A stretch of DNA of 64,000 nucleotides from Thermoleophilia bacterium UBA2241. Lineage in GTDB: Bacteria; Actinomycetota; Thermoleophilia; UBA2241. The position numbers and the translations under genes were made by a program. The stretch is taken from contig DDYF01000027.1 in assembly GCA_002347645.1 (NCBI GenBank), positions 50,195 to 114,194 of the forward strand, in the 5' to 3' direction. Positions 33,512 through 41,947 of the stretch are shown here, piece by piece (the stretch's first letter is position 1; each line of letters opens with the position of its first letter). A model generated the notes under the pieces. It worked only from the letters and a program-made list of their open reading frames with translations. It was not told where the DNA came from and did not search any database.

Positions 33512-34401
33512 TCCGGACGCAGCACGTCGGCCAGCCCGTCGCCGACCAGCGACAGGCCGATGCCGGTGACGACGACGCACAGACCGGGGATCGTCGACAA
33601 CCACCAGCGCGTGGTCATGAACAGCTGTCCGTCGAAGATCATGGAGCCCCAGTCGGGCTGCGGCGCCTGGATACCGAGGCCGAGGTACCCCAGCGTGACG
33701 ACAGCGAGGATCACGTAGACAACGTCCGACATCGCGTAAACGATGGCCTGGGTGATCGTGTTCGGCAGGATGTGGTGCACGATGATGCGCCGGTCCGACA
33801 GGCCGCCGCTGCGCGCCGCGGCGGCCCAGTCCATCCGGCGCGCCACCAGCGTCGTGCTCCGCACCGTCCGCGCGTACGTCACCCAGTCGGCCAGGGCGAA
33901 GGCGATGAAGATGCCGCGGATACCCTTCCCGACCACGAACACCAGCGTGATGATGAGGACGTAGTACGGGAACGCCATGACGACGTCGATGATGCGACTG
34001 AGCACGGTGTCGATCCACCCGCCGTAGTAGCCTGCGAGCGTGCCGATGAGCGTGCCGAACGCGAACGGGAACAGCACGACGAAGAACCCCGTCGCGAGGT
34101 CGAACCTCGCCGCCCACACGAGCCTCGACCACACGTCACGGCCGAGCTCGTCGGTGCCGAGCCAGTGGACCCACGACGGAAGCTGGAGCGTCGCGGCGAG
34201 GTCCTGCTGCAGGGGGTCGTAGCGCGCGATCCACGGCGCCAGGATCGCGATGAGCACCAGGGTGCCGACGATGGCGCCGCCCGTCAGCAGCGAGCGGTTG
34301 CGCAGCGCCTTGCGCAGCGTCGGGTGCGAGCGGACGACGAAGCCCTCGAGCGCGACGGCCTGCTCGCTGCTGCCGGTGGTTGCCAGCTCGGGCGCACTCA
34401 C
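33508..34401 (-). CDS. ABC transporter permease, DppC-type
   Basis: A 297-aa permease with about six spans, the HWLGTDELGRDVWSRLV motif and the EAA loop (AAARSGGLSDRRIIVHHILP). The GTG at 34401 overlaps the upstream permease stop (GTGA) and its own stop overlaps the next ATPase start, so the whole unit is translationally coupled. Confidence 0.91.
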   Translation of the reverse strand: MSAPELATTGSSEQAVALEGFVVRSHPTLRKALRNRSLLTGGAIVGTLVLIAILAPWIARYDPLQQDLAATLQLPSWVHWLGTDELGRDVWSRLVWAARFDLATGFFVVLFPFAFGTLIGTLAGYYGGWIDTVLSRIIDVVMAFPYYVLIITLVFVVGKGIRGIFIAFALADWVTYARTVRSTTLVARRMDWAAAARSGGLSDRRIIVHHILPNTITQAIVYAMSDVVYVILAVVTLGYLGLGIQAPQPDWGSMIFDGQLFMTTRWWLSTIPGLCVVVTGIGLSLVGDGLADVLRPE

Positions 34402-35327
34402 GACAGCTTGATCCTCGGGTCGGTGGCCGCGGCCACGAGGTCGGTGACCAACGTGATCACCACCACGGCGAGGGCGAAGATGATGGTCACTCCCTGGACG
34501 ACCGGGAAGTCGCGGTTGCTGATCGCCGTGAGCATCAGGCTCCCGAGCCCGTTGAGCTGGAAGACCCGCTCGACGACCACCGTCGCGCCCATGAGGAAGG
34601 CGATGTTGATGCCCAGCAGCGTGAGCGTCGGCACGAAGGCGTTGCGCGCCACGTGCACGAACAGCACACGGCTCTCTCGGATGCCCTTCGAGCGCGCGAC
34701 GGCCACATAGTCTGCCTCGAGGACCTCGAGCATCCCCGCGCGCAGGCTGCGCACGAGCAGGGGCACGATGCCCAGAGCAGACGTCAGGGCGGGCAGGATC
34801 AGGCCGTAGACGTGCTCGGCGAACGTGTCGCCCCACCCCCCGACCGGGAACCAGCCGAGCTGCACGGAGAACAGGAGGATCAGGACGAGGCCGACCCAGA
34901 ACGACGGCATGCCGAGCCCGACCAGCGGGACCATGCGGATGGCGTGGTCGGGCAGGCGGTCCTTGCGGACCGCGGCGTACGTGGCCAGCGGCACCGCGAT
35001 GAGCACCGAGAACACCGACGCGAGCGCGACCAGGGCCACGGTCACCGGTATGCGGCTGGCGATCAGCGTGCGCGTCGACACGTCGTAGAACAGGGAGGTG
35101 CCGGTGTCGCCCTGCGCCAGCTGCTGCAGAAAGAGCCAGAACTGCACCCAGATGGGCTCGTCCAGCCCCCAGCGGTCGCGCAGGGCCTGGATGGCCTCCG
35201 GGGTGGCGTGCGTGCCCAGCAGCGCCGCCGCAGGGTCGCCGGGGATGAGCCGGAGCATGAAGAACACCACGACGACGATGCCGAGCACCACGGGGATGGC
35301 CTGAAGGAGGCGGCGCAGCACGTACAT
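34398..35327 (-). CDS. ABC transporter permease, DppB-type
   Basis: A 309-aa permease starting MYVLRRLLQAIPVVLG, with the FFMLRLIPGDPAAALLG stretch typical of DppB and an EAA loop (EVLEADYVAVARSKGIRESRV). It lies 43 nt after the binding-protein gene, with GGAGGCGGCGC just before the ATG. Confidence 0.92.
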   Translation of the reverse strand: MYVLRRLLQAIPVVLGIVVVVFFMLRLIPGDPAAALLGTHATPEAIQALRDRWGLDEPIWVQFWLFLQQLAQGDTGTSLFYDVSTRTLIASRIPVTVALVALASVFSVLIAVPLATYAAVRKDRLPDHAIRMVPLVGLGMPSFWVGLVLILLFSVQLGWFPVGGWGDTFAEHVYGLILPALTSALGIVPLLVRSLRAGMLEVLEADYVAVARSKGIRESRVLFVHVARNAFVPTLTLLGINIAFLMGATVVVERVFQLNGLGSLMLTAISNRDFPVVQGVTIIFALAVVVITLVTDLVAAATDPRIKLS

Positions 35328-35370
35328 GCGCCGCCTCCTCAGCCGGTCTCGCGGGTGGAGCGAACGGAGG

Positions 35371-36984
35371 TCACGCCAGCGAGACGCCCTCCAGCGGATA
35401 CGCCCCCGCAGGATTGACGGCGAAGCCGCTGACCGCCGTGGTCGTCCCGAAGATCGTCGGCGGGTAGCTCATGGCCACGTACGGCGCATCCTGGGCGACC
35501 GTCGCCTGGATCTCGGAGTACATCTCGGCGCGCTTCGCGGAGTCCATCTCGGCCGCCGCGGCGCGAACCACCTCGGCGAGCTCGGGGTTGTCGTAGTTGG
35601 TCCAGAAGCAGTTCGACCCGCCGTTCTCGTTGTCGCACTGGAACGATGCCATCTCGTCCGGGTCGGTGATGTCGTTGATGGCGTTGTTGATGAACGTCTC
35701 GAACTCGAAGCTGCGGAACGCAGTCTGGTAGGCCGCCTGATCGAGCTGCTTGATCTCGTACTCGATGCCCAGCTCGGCCGCGCCAGCCTGGATGATCTGC
35801 GCGGCGAGGTTCCATACCTTGTCGCCGCTCGGGATCAGGATCTCGCTCTTGAAGCCCTTCGGGAAGCCCGAGGCGGCGAGGTCGGCCTTGGCCGCCTCGA
35901 GGTCGTACTTGAGGACCGGCGTGTCGGGGTCGTAGTACTCGAGGCTGGGCGGGAAGAACGAGCCGCCGGCCTCGGAGATCCCGAACGTCGTCGACTCGAC
36001 GATCTTCGCCGTGTCGATGGTCTGGGCGATCGCGCGCCGTACGTTGCGGTCGGCGTAGTGGTCGACCAGGTGGTTGAACAGGAAGAGGTCGACCGACCAG
36101 GCCGGGAACACGCCGATGCTGACGTTGCTGTCGGCCTTGAGCGACTCGACCTGGGCCGGGGGCACTGTGTCGGCGATCTGGATGTCGCCGCTCTGCAACT
36201 GCAGCATGCGCTGATTGTCGTCGGAGATCAGCTTGAAGACGACCTCGTCGACATACGGCATGCCGCTCTGCCAGTAGTTCTCGTTGCGCGCCAGCGTGAT
36301 GAGCGCGCCCTCTTCCTCCCAGCTCTTGAGCACGAACGGGCCGGTCCCGATGGGGTTCGTGAAGAACTCCTTCTCGGACATGCCGCGCAGATCCTTGGGC
36401 AGGATGGCGTCGGAGTAGATCGAGAGGTCCGAGAGCAACGGCGCCCACGGTTGCGAGAGCGTGATCTCGACCGTCCCCCCGTCGACCGCCTTGACGTCGG
36501 CGATGGCGAAGTTGAGGAAGCTCATCGACCCCGTCTCGGTCGTCCGGGCACGATTGAGCGACCACGCCACGTCGTCGGCCGTCACGGCCTCGCCGTCCGA
36601 GAAGGTGATGCCCTCCTTGAGCGTGAGCGTGTACACGAGACCGTCGCTGCTCACCGTGTGCTCCTGGACCATCAGCGGCTGTAGCTTGCCCGCCGCATCG
36701 GTCGTGTACAGCGGCTGGTACATCTTGTCGAGCGTGTACACGTTGCCGCCGCTGACCGCCACGTGATGCGGGTCGAGGCCGACGGCCTGGACCGTGGGCT
36801 GGTCGTGACGGCCGATGATGAGCGTGCCGCCCACCTTCGGCTCACCGGACGCTCCGCCGGACCCTGCCGTCTCAGACTCGGAGCCGCACGCAGACGCCAG
36901 CGGCCCCAAGGCCAACAGACCGGCGCCGGCGGCTCCCGCCTTAAGTACCTGCCTGCGGGTGTACCTTCTCTGCTGCCACACCAT
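35371..36984 (-). CDS. ABC transporter substrate-binding protein, family 5, Tat lipoprotein
   Basis: A 537-aa solute-binding protein. The N-terminus has YTRRQVLK (Arg10-Arg11), a hydrophobic Ala/Gly/Leu stretch and lipobox LASAC with Cys33, indicating Tat export and lipid anchoring. The mature part shows SDGLVYTLTLKEGITFSDG, DDVAWSLNRAR and VRRAIAQTIDTAKI, typical of DppA/NikA-like proteins. The ATG at 36984 is preceded by GGAGGCAGC. It heads the six-gene operon ending in the sulfurase-like gene. The ligand is unknown. Confidence 0.92.
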   Translation of the reverse strand: MVWQQRRYTRRQVLKAGAAGAGLLALGPLASACGSESETAGSGGASGEPKVGGTLIIGRHDQPTVQAVGLDPHHVAVSGGNVYTLDKMYQPLYTTDAAGKLQPLMVQEHTVSSDGLVYTLTLKEGITFSDGEAVTADDVAWSLNRARTTETGSMSFLNFAIADVKAVDGGTVEITLSQPWAPLLSDLSIYSDAILPKDLRGMSEKEFFTNPIGTGPFVLKSWEEEGALITLARNENYWQSGMPYVDEVVFKLISDDNQRMLQLQSGDIQIADTVPPAQVESLKADSNVSIGVFPAWSVDLFLFNHLVDHYADRNVRRAIAQTIDTAKIVESTTFGISEAGGSFFPPSLEYYDPDTPVLKYDLEAAKADLAASGFPKGFKSEILIPSGDKVWNLAAQIIQAGAAELGIEYEIKQLDQAAYQTAFRSFEFETFINNAINDITDPDEMASFQCDNENGGSNCFWTNYDNPELAEVVRAAAAEMDSAKRAEMYSEIQATVAQDAPYVAMSYPPTIFGTTTAVSGFAVNPAGAYPLEGVSLA

Positions 36985-37058
36985 GCTGCCTCCGATCGGT
37001 CCCCTGTCGCCGCTGGTCCGTGAAGCGGGTATACCTTCACGGCCGACATACCGCGGGG

Positions 37059-37087
37059 GGTGTATCAGCACGGACTCAGGTCGTCAA
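37059..37087 (-). promoter_or_regulatory. Candidate promoter of the second oligopeptide-type importer
   Basis: On the minus strand TTGACG (37082-37087), a 17-nt spacer and TACACC (37059-37064) precede the binding-protein gene. The -35 matches 5 of 6 and the -10 is weak. The leader would be about 68 nt. Confidence 0.3.
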
Positions 37088-37093
37088 GGCCCA

Positions 37094-37103
37094 TCTGGCC
37101 AGA
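37094..37103. promoter_or_regulatory. Perfect 10-bp palindrome upstream of importer promoter
   Basis: TCTGGCCAGA is a perfect palindrome placed just upstream of the candidate -35 box. It could be an activator or repressor site, or chance. Confidence 0.25.
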
Positions 37104-37176
37104 CTTTCACGCTCCGCCGCCGTTCGATGTCGCCTCCACGGCCTCCACTCCTCCCCGGCGTTCGACCTCCCGGGCG

Positions 37177-37569
37177 TCACGCCGGCCGCGTCGGGGGGTA
37201 TTCGGGGTGCGAGAACACGTACACCATGCTCATGGGGGCGTCGCTGTCGTTGACCACGCCGTGCGGCACGCCGGCCGGGATGAGCACCCCCTGACCGGCG
37301 CGGTACGTGACGCGCTCGTCGCCGATCGACAGCTTGCCCTCGCCCTCGACGATGTAGCAGAGCTCGTCGACCTCGTGCACGAGCTGCTTGGTGTTCGCGC
37401 CCGGCACCCATGTCGAGAAGCCCAGCATGGTCGCCGCCGCGCCGTTGAGCGGTCCGGAGACCAGCTCGCACACCCAGCTGCCGTCGGGGAGGTCGGTCCG
37501 CTTGCCCTCGCTGAGGTCGATCACCTTGACGCGCTCGGTCCAGCGCGTCGCGTCGTCCTTGCCGTCCAT
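37177..37569 (-). CDS. Single-domain cupin protein
   Basis: A 130-aa beta-barrel protein with cupin motif 1 (LVHEVDELCYIVEGEGKLSIG, with His/Glu metal-ligand candidates) and motif 2 (GVLIPAGVPHGVVND). Metal-binding small cupins act as dioxygenases, isomerases or sensors, and the sequence does not decide which. It begins on the base right after the stop of the M29/NicX-like gene and is the last gene of the 13-gene operon. Confidence 0.85.
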   Translation of the reverse strand: MDGKDDATRWTERVKVIDLSEGKRTDLPDGSWVCELVSGPLNGAAATMLGFSTWVPGANTKQLVHEVDELCYIVEGEGKLSIGDERVTYRAGQGVLIPAGVPHGVVNDSDAPMSMVYVFSHPEYPPTRPA

Positions 37570-38571
37570 TCAGATCACCAGCGCCCCGTCCTTGATGAGC
37601 ATACGGCCTTCAGCCTCGAGGCTGATGTTGCGCAGGCAGCCGTCGAGGTGCAGGGCGCTGTGGCTCTGCCCTCCCGGGTAGCAGTGCGAGTTGTCGCCCA
37701 GAGCGAAGTGGATCGTGCCGAGCAGGCCCTTCTCGGAGGCCGAGCCGCTCGGCGACTTGGTGCTGGTACCCATGGCGAACTCCGCCACGACGTTGGCGTT
37801 CTCGTCGGACCCGGCAACGACGGCCTTGAGACGCTCGGCCTCGACCCCGCCCGAGATCTCGACCGCGCGGCCGTCCTTGATGACCCACTTGATGGGCTCG
37901 CTCAGCGAGCCGAACACGCCCACGCCGAGCATGATGCCGTCGACGACGATCACGCCCTCGGTCTTGTCCTCGACGGCGGCGTAGGCGACTTCTCCCCACA
38001 ACGGGACGGGGCCCATCATCTCGCCGGCGCCCTTGATGGGCACGACCTTGAGCGGCGGCCGGTCCTTGATGCAGACCTTCACGTCGGTCCCGGCGGGGTT
38101 GGTCACGCGCACCCACTCGACGCCCTCGAGCGCCGCCATGAGCCTCTCGGCGCGCGCCACCGTCTCGTCGATCTCGGCCTTGGACAGGTCCCAGTCGGCC
38201 ATGCCCTCTTCGACCGAGCCGATCTTGGCGCCCTTCTTGACGCTGGCGGCGACCGGATTGACGTGGGCGAAGCGGTTGGCCCACTCCAGGTTGGTCGTGA
38301 TGATGATGACGTCGGAGGCCTCCATGGCGGCGGCGAGGTTCCTGGCCGGCTCCATGGGGACCTTCATCGACGCCAGCGCGGCGCTGACGTGATGCGAGAC
38401 GTCGGCGACGACAGGGTACGCGCCGACCGAGACGGCGACCCCCGCCACTGCCTCCGCCTCGCGCCGGTGGTCCTCGTCGCAGATCACGAGGACCGCGTCG
38501 CCCTCCTTGACGGCGAAGCAGGTCTCGACCACCAGTCGAGCGCCCTTGATGAGCGTGGTGTACGACTTCAC
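37570..38571 (-). CDS. M29-type aminopeptidase-like / NicX-like metalloprotein
   Basis: A 333-aa protein of the family that includes thermophilic aminopeptidases (M29, AmpT/AmpS) and the iron enzyme 2,5-dihydroxypyridine 5,6-dioxygenase (NicX). Conserved C-terminal metal ligands are visible: Glu in VVAEFAMGT, His in GTIHFALGDN and the His-x-Asp pair in SALHLDG. GTG 38571 has GGGGAG 5 nt upstream. It follows yqeB by 19 nt and abuts the cupin gene. In an operon with a Mo hydroxylase, a ring-cleaving role is conceivable, but a peptidase cannot be excluded. Confidence 0.72.
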   Translation of the reverse strand: MKSYTTLIKGARLVVETCFAVKEGDAVLVICDEDHRREAEAVAGVAVSVGAYPVVADVSHHVSAALASMKVPMEPARNLAAAMEASDVIIITTNLEWANRFAHVNPVAASVKKGAKIGSVEEGMADWDLSKAEIDETVARAERLMAALEGVEWVRVTNPAGTDVKVCIKDRPPLKVVPIKGAGEMMGPVPLWGEVAYAAVEDKTEGVIVVDGIMLGVGVFGSLSEPIKWVIKDGRAVEISGGVEAERLKAVVAGSDENANVVAEFAMGTSTKSPSGSASEKGLLGTIHFALGDNSHCYPGGQSHSALHLDGCLRNISLEAEGRMLIKDGALVI

Positions 38572-38590
38572 TGCACTCCCCTTTCTGAAT

Positions 38591-39589
38591 CTAGGTCGAC
38601 CGTTCTGCGGATGGCCCGCCGTGACCGTCACAGACGAGGGCCGCCGGACGCGACGCATCCTCGTGCAGAGCGTACGCGCGAGCCGCGTCGATGCCCGCCG
38701 CATCGGCGCGGCGGCCGCGGGCGCACGCCACGTCGGCTCCCACCGCGGCGAACCGGACGCCGCCGAGCAGCTCGCAGGCTGCCTCGAGCACGCCGCCGGC
38801 GACGGCGAGGGCCTTGTCGGAGACGAGGGAGCAGTGCTCGGGCCGTCCCCGCGGGTCGACGTCGCCGAGCTTCGTGCCCTCGCGCACGTCCAGGCCGGGA
38901 CGCAACAGTCCACGCAGGACGCCGGGGATCCGTGCGCGGACCGGTGCGTCGCCCACGCGGCCCACGGCCTGGTCAGGCGCGAGAATGTCGCCGATGCGCG
39001 CCGTCGCGGCGAAGACGCCGGCGCACGGCGCGCGCAGCAACCGCTCTTCCGCCCGTCCGCCCACCTCACCCGGCACCCCGGTGTTGGGCAGGGCCTCGCC
39101 CTCCCTGATGACCCTGCCGAGCGTGTGGCCGCGCCTGGTCTCGATGACGGCGTGCACGTCACGTCCCGCCACGAAACCCGGGCCGAGCGCGATCACCGCC
39201 GGCGCGTCACCGATGCGCGTCCCAAGGTTGCGCTTGGCCATGATGGCGTCGACCAGGAGACACGGCTCGAGGTCGTGCTTCAGGGTCGCATCGGGATCGA
39301 CGACCACGGCGACCGCGCCACGCCGGGTCGCCCGCACGGCGTCGGCGGCGTCTGCCGTCTTCACACCCTCGATGCCCTCGACGTCAGTACGCCCGGCGTA
39401 GACCGCCTCGGCGAAGGCGACGGTGCGCCGCACGGGTGTCGGCTCGGCGATCTCGGTCATGACGACCGCGAAGCCGGCGCGCCAGAGCCGCACCGCGACG
39501 CCGCTCGCCAGGTCACCGGCGCCCCTGATGAGGGCGAGCGGCGCGGGCGAAGCCTCACCGTTCGTCGGCCTCACGCGGCCCTCGGTCAT
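38591..39589 (-). CDS. yqeB: YqeB-like protein of molybdenum (selenium-dependent) hydroxylase maturation
   Basis: A 332-aa protein of the EF2563/YqeB family. It begins with a Rossmann-like RGAGDLASGVAVRLWRAGF and has VVDPDATL, VIALGPGFVAGRDVHAVIETRRGHTLG and the later GVLRGLLRPGLDVREGTKLGDVDPR, a biotinyl/lipoyl-like half. In other bacteria these genes accompany selenium-dependent Mo hydroxylases together with yqeC, mocA and xdhC, which is exactly the set here. The start overlaps the xdhC stop by ATGA. The biochemical role is unproven. Confidence 0.85.
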   Translation of the reverse strand: MTEGRVRPTNGEASPAPLALIRGAGDLASGVAVRLWRAGFAVVMTEIAEPTPVRRTVAFAEAVYAGRTDVEGIEGVKTADAADAVRATRRGAVAVVVDPDATLKHDLEPCLLVDAIMAKRNLGTRIGDAPAVIALGPGFVAGRDVHAVIETRRGHTLGRVIREGEALPNTGVPGEVGGRAEERLLRAPCAGVFAATARIGDILAPDQAVGRVGDAPVRARIPGVLRGLLRPGLDVREGTKLGDVDPRGRPEHCSLVSDKALAVAGGVLEAACELLGGVRFAAVGADVACARGRRADAAGIDAARAYALHEDASRPAALVCDGHGGPSAERST

Positions 39590-40497
39590 CGGCGGCCCCC
39601 ACGCCTCGGCGGTCGTGACGCATCGCCCGCCGCCTGGGGCTCTCTGTGGGTGCGGTCTTCACCTGACCGCACAGCTTGGGTCTCGGGCGCGGCCGGCGCG
39701 GGCTCCGGTGGCGGCGTCCCGCGGCCGTAGTCTCCGGCGACGATCTCGGCCATGATCGACAGCGCCAGCTCGGCCGGCGTTTGCGCGCCGATGTCGATCC
39801 CGATCGGCGCGTGCACGCGGCCGAGTGCCGCCGGGTCGACGCCGTCGTCGAGCAGCTGGCCGAAGATGGTCTTGATCTTCGCGGCGCTGCCCATCATGCC
39901 GACGTACGCGGCCGGCGAACCCACAACAGCACGCAACGCCTCGCCGTCGTGCCGGTGGTCGTGCGTGACGACGACGACCCGGACGCTCTCGTCGATGGGC
40001 ACGAGCTCCGGCAGCATGGAGGGGTCGCCGCAGATCGCGTCGTCCGCCATCGGCAGGCGCTTCTCCGCGACCATCTCCTGGCGGGGGTCGACGACCACCA
40101 CCCTGTAGTCGAGCAGCTTGGCGAACGTCGCCAGGGCGGTGCCCACGTGGCCGGCGCCGGCGATGAGCAGCGTGCGCTGCCGTCCGTATACGTCGAGGAA
40201 CACCGTGGCCTCTCCCCCGCACAGCGCGTCGAGCCCGTGCTCGGCCTGCCGGCGCAGCTCATACCGTCGCTCGCCGGACGTGCCGTCGCGCAGCGCGCGG
40301 AGCGCGTCGCCGATGACTTCCTTCTCCAGGACACCGCCGCCGACGGTGTCGACCGTCGTGCCGTCCTGCAGGATGAGCATCTTGGCCCCGACCTTGCGCG
40401 GGCTCGAGCCGCTCGTGCCGGTGACCGTCGCGACGACGAACGGCGCGCCCTCGCGCGCGAGCACGGCCAGCCTGTCGTAGAACTCGGCGGGCCTCAT
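39586..40497 (-). CDS. xdhC: XdhC-family molybdenum cofactor insertion chaperone
   Basis: A 303-aa XdhC/CoxI-type protein. XdhC proteins bind molybdopterin, protect the sulfurated cofactor and hand it to xanthine-dehydrogenase-type enzymes. The N-terminal half has VTGTSGSSPRKVGAKMLI and GGGVLEKEV. The C-terminal Rossmann half has LLIAGAGHVGTALA, VVTHDHRHDGEALRAV and YVGMMGSAAK. A Pro/Arg-rich tail (last 50 residues) is extra. It sits between mocA and yqeB with 4-nt overlaps on both sides. Confidence 0.93.
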   Translation of the reverse strand: MRPAEFYDRLAVLAREGAPFVVATVTGTSGSSPRKVGAKMLILQDGTTVDTVGGGVLEKEVIGDALRALRDGTSGERRYELRRQAEHGLDALCGGEATVFLDVYGRQRTLLIAGAGHVGTALATFAKLLDYRVVVVDPRQEMVAEKRLPMADDAICGDPSMLPELVPIDESVRVVVVTHDHRHDGEALRAVVGSPAAYVGMMGSAAKIKTIFGQLLDDGVDPAALGRVHAPIGIDIGAQTPAELALSIMAEIVAGDYGRGTPPPEPAPAAPETQAVRSGEDRTHREPQAAGDASRPPRRGGRR

Positions 40498-41111
40498 GCG
40501 TGGCTCCGCGCCACGTCGTAGTCCGCCCGTGTATCGACGTCGATCGTCAGCCGGGGGTCGTCGGCCTCGACGAGGTCGACGTCGTCGAGGTGGCGCGCGA
40601 CGATCTCTCGTCCTCCCACGTCGCCATGTTGCGAGAGGACCTCGGCGAACAACCGGGCGCCGAGCAGGACCGGGTTCGCCGGCACGTCGCCCACCTTCGG
40701 ACGGACGATCCCCTTTCCCGAGACCCGGAAGCGCGCGATGAGGCGGTCGATAAGGGCGCTCGACACGAATGGTTGGTCGCCGAGCAGAAAGACCGCTCCC
40801 TCGCACGCGGGGTCGAGGGCGCGCACGCCGGCCTTCAGCGAGGTGCTCATGCCGGCTTCGTACTCCTGATTGACGACGACGGTCACCGGGCGTGCACCGA
40901 GTGCCGCGCGCACGCGCTCGGCCTCGTAACCGAGCACGACGACCGTCTGCGATGCCGCGGAGCCAAGAGCCGCATCGACGCCCCACGTCACCACGGGACG
41001 CCCACCCAGCTCAAGGACCAGCTTCTGCTCGCCTAGGCGAGTCGCCGTACCGGCGGCCAGTACGACGGCAGCCACCCGCGCCTCATCATTCTGCCGCGCC
41101 GCGACGTTCAC
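40494..41111 (-). CDS. mocA: MocA-like molybdopterin cytidylyltransferase
   Basis: A 205-aa nucleotidyltransferase of the MobA/MocA fold with VVLAAGTATRLGEQKLVLELGG at the N-terminus, MSTSLKAGV and LLGDQPFVS. MocA adds CMP to the Mo-molybdopterin cofactor used by xanthine-dehydrogenase-family enzymes. It begins with GTG overlapping the yqeC stop. Its place inside the hydroxylase operon supports the cytidylyl rather than the guanylyl type. Confidence 0.88.
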   Translation of the reverse strand: MNVAARQNDEARVAAVVLAAGTATRLGEQKLVLELGGRPVVTWGVDAALGSAASQTVVVLGYEAERVRAALGARPVTVVVNQEYEAGMSTSLKAGVRALDPACEGAVFLLGDQPFVSSALIDRLIARFRVSGKGIVRPKVGDVPANPVLLGARLFAEVLSQHGDVGGREIVARHLDDVDLVEADDPRLTIDVDTRADYDVARSHA

Positions 41112-41947
41112 GGCGTCTCCCCGCCGAGGTCTTCGTCCACCGGTGTGAAGCGCCCGTCACGCAGGCTCGCCAGGACGACGGCATCGGGGCGGTGCCGCGA
41201 GCCCGGCGCCACGGCTTTCCCGGCCACCGCAGGAGGACCGGCCAGGCAGTGGGCGAGCTCGAGAGCCTCATCCTCGTCGGCGCAGGCATCGAGCTTGTTC
41301 AACACCGTCACGATCCTCATACTCTCACCTGCACGACGCAGCCGGCCGATCTGCAGCCCGAGCCCGTCGGCGAAGACCTGCGGCGTCACTGGGGCTCCCA
41401 GAGGCACCTTGAGGGCCTCGGAGAGGAGCTGGGCGCGATGGACCACGTCGTCGCCCAGCGGTCGCCCCAACGCGTCCAGGCCAGCCATCTGGACGACGGT
41501 CGTCGTGAGGGCCGGCACCTGCGGCTCGTGCTGTGCGAAGGCCTTGAACGGCCGGCCGCGGCTGCCGTCGGCCTCGACGAGCACGTGGTCCGCCAGTCCC
41601 GCGTGCCACAGTGCGTCGGCCGTCGCAGGTTCGAGGCCGGCCACCTTGCCGCCAGGCGCGGGCCCGCGCGCAGCGGCCGCGACCGGTCCGTCCGCCAGCG
41701 CGCCGCGCACGCGGGCCTCGAGCTCGGCCGCGTCGCGTTCCATCACGACCGGGCCAAGACCCTGCAGCTCGTCTTCTCTCATCGCGGTCGTCGTCGTGAC
41801 GATCACCGACCGGCCTGCGTCGGCGAGCTCGGCGGCAAGCCGGTGCAAGAGCGTCGTCTTGCCGCCGGCCCCGACCAGCGCGACCATCTCGCGCCGCCCC
41901 AGCCCAAGGCCGTCGCTCAGCCTCCGCAGGCCCGTCGCCCGGGTCAT
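41108..41947 (-). CDS. yqeC: YqeC-like selenium-dependent hydroxylase accessory protein
   Basis: A 279-aa P-loop protein with VALVGAGGKTTLLHRLA near residue 22, TTTTAMREDE, the DHVLVEADGSRGRPFKAFAQHEP stretch and a late NKLDA motif. This matches the YqeC family, annotated elsewhere as accessory to selenium-dependent molybdenum hydroxylases. It overlaps the stop of the large hydroxylase subunit gene by 4 nt. The role (cofactor activation or GTP/ATP-dependent insertion) is unproven. Confidence 0.85.
   Translation of the reverse strand: MTRATGLRRLSDGLGLGRREMVALVGAGGKTTLLHRLAAELADAGRSVIVTTTTAMREDELQGLGPVVMERDAAELEARVRGALADGPVAAAARGPAPGGKVAGLEPATADALWHAGLADHVLVEADGSRGRPFKAFAQHEPQVPALTTTVVQMAGLDALGRPLGDDVVHRAQLLSEALKVPLGAPVTPQVFADGLGLQIGRLRRAGESMRIVTVLNKLDACADEDEALELAHCLAGPPAVAGKAVAPGSRHRPDAVVLASLRDGRFTPVDEDLGGETP

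Noticed and set aside
37060..39108. Long plus-strand open frame opposite cupin, M29-like and yqeB genes
   Set aside because: Antisense shadow; the minus-strand genes have clear family motifs and ribosome-binding sites.
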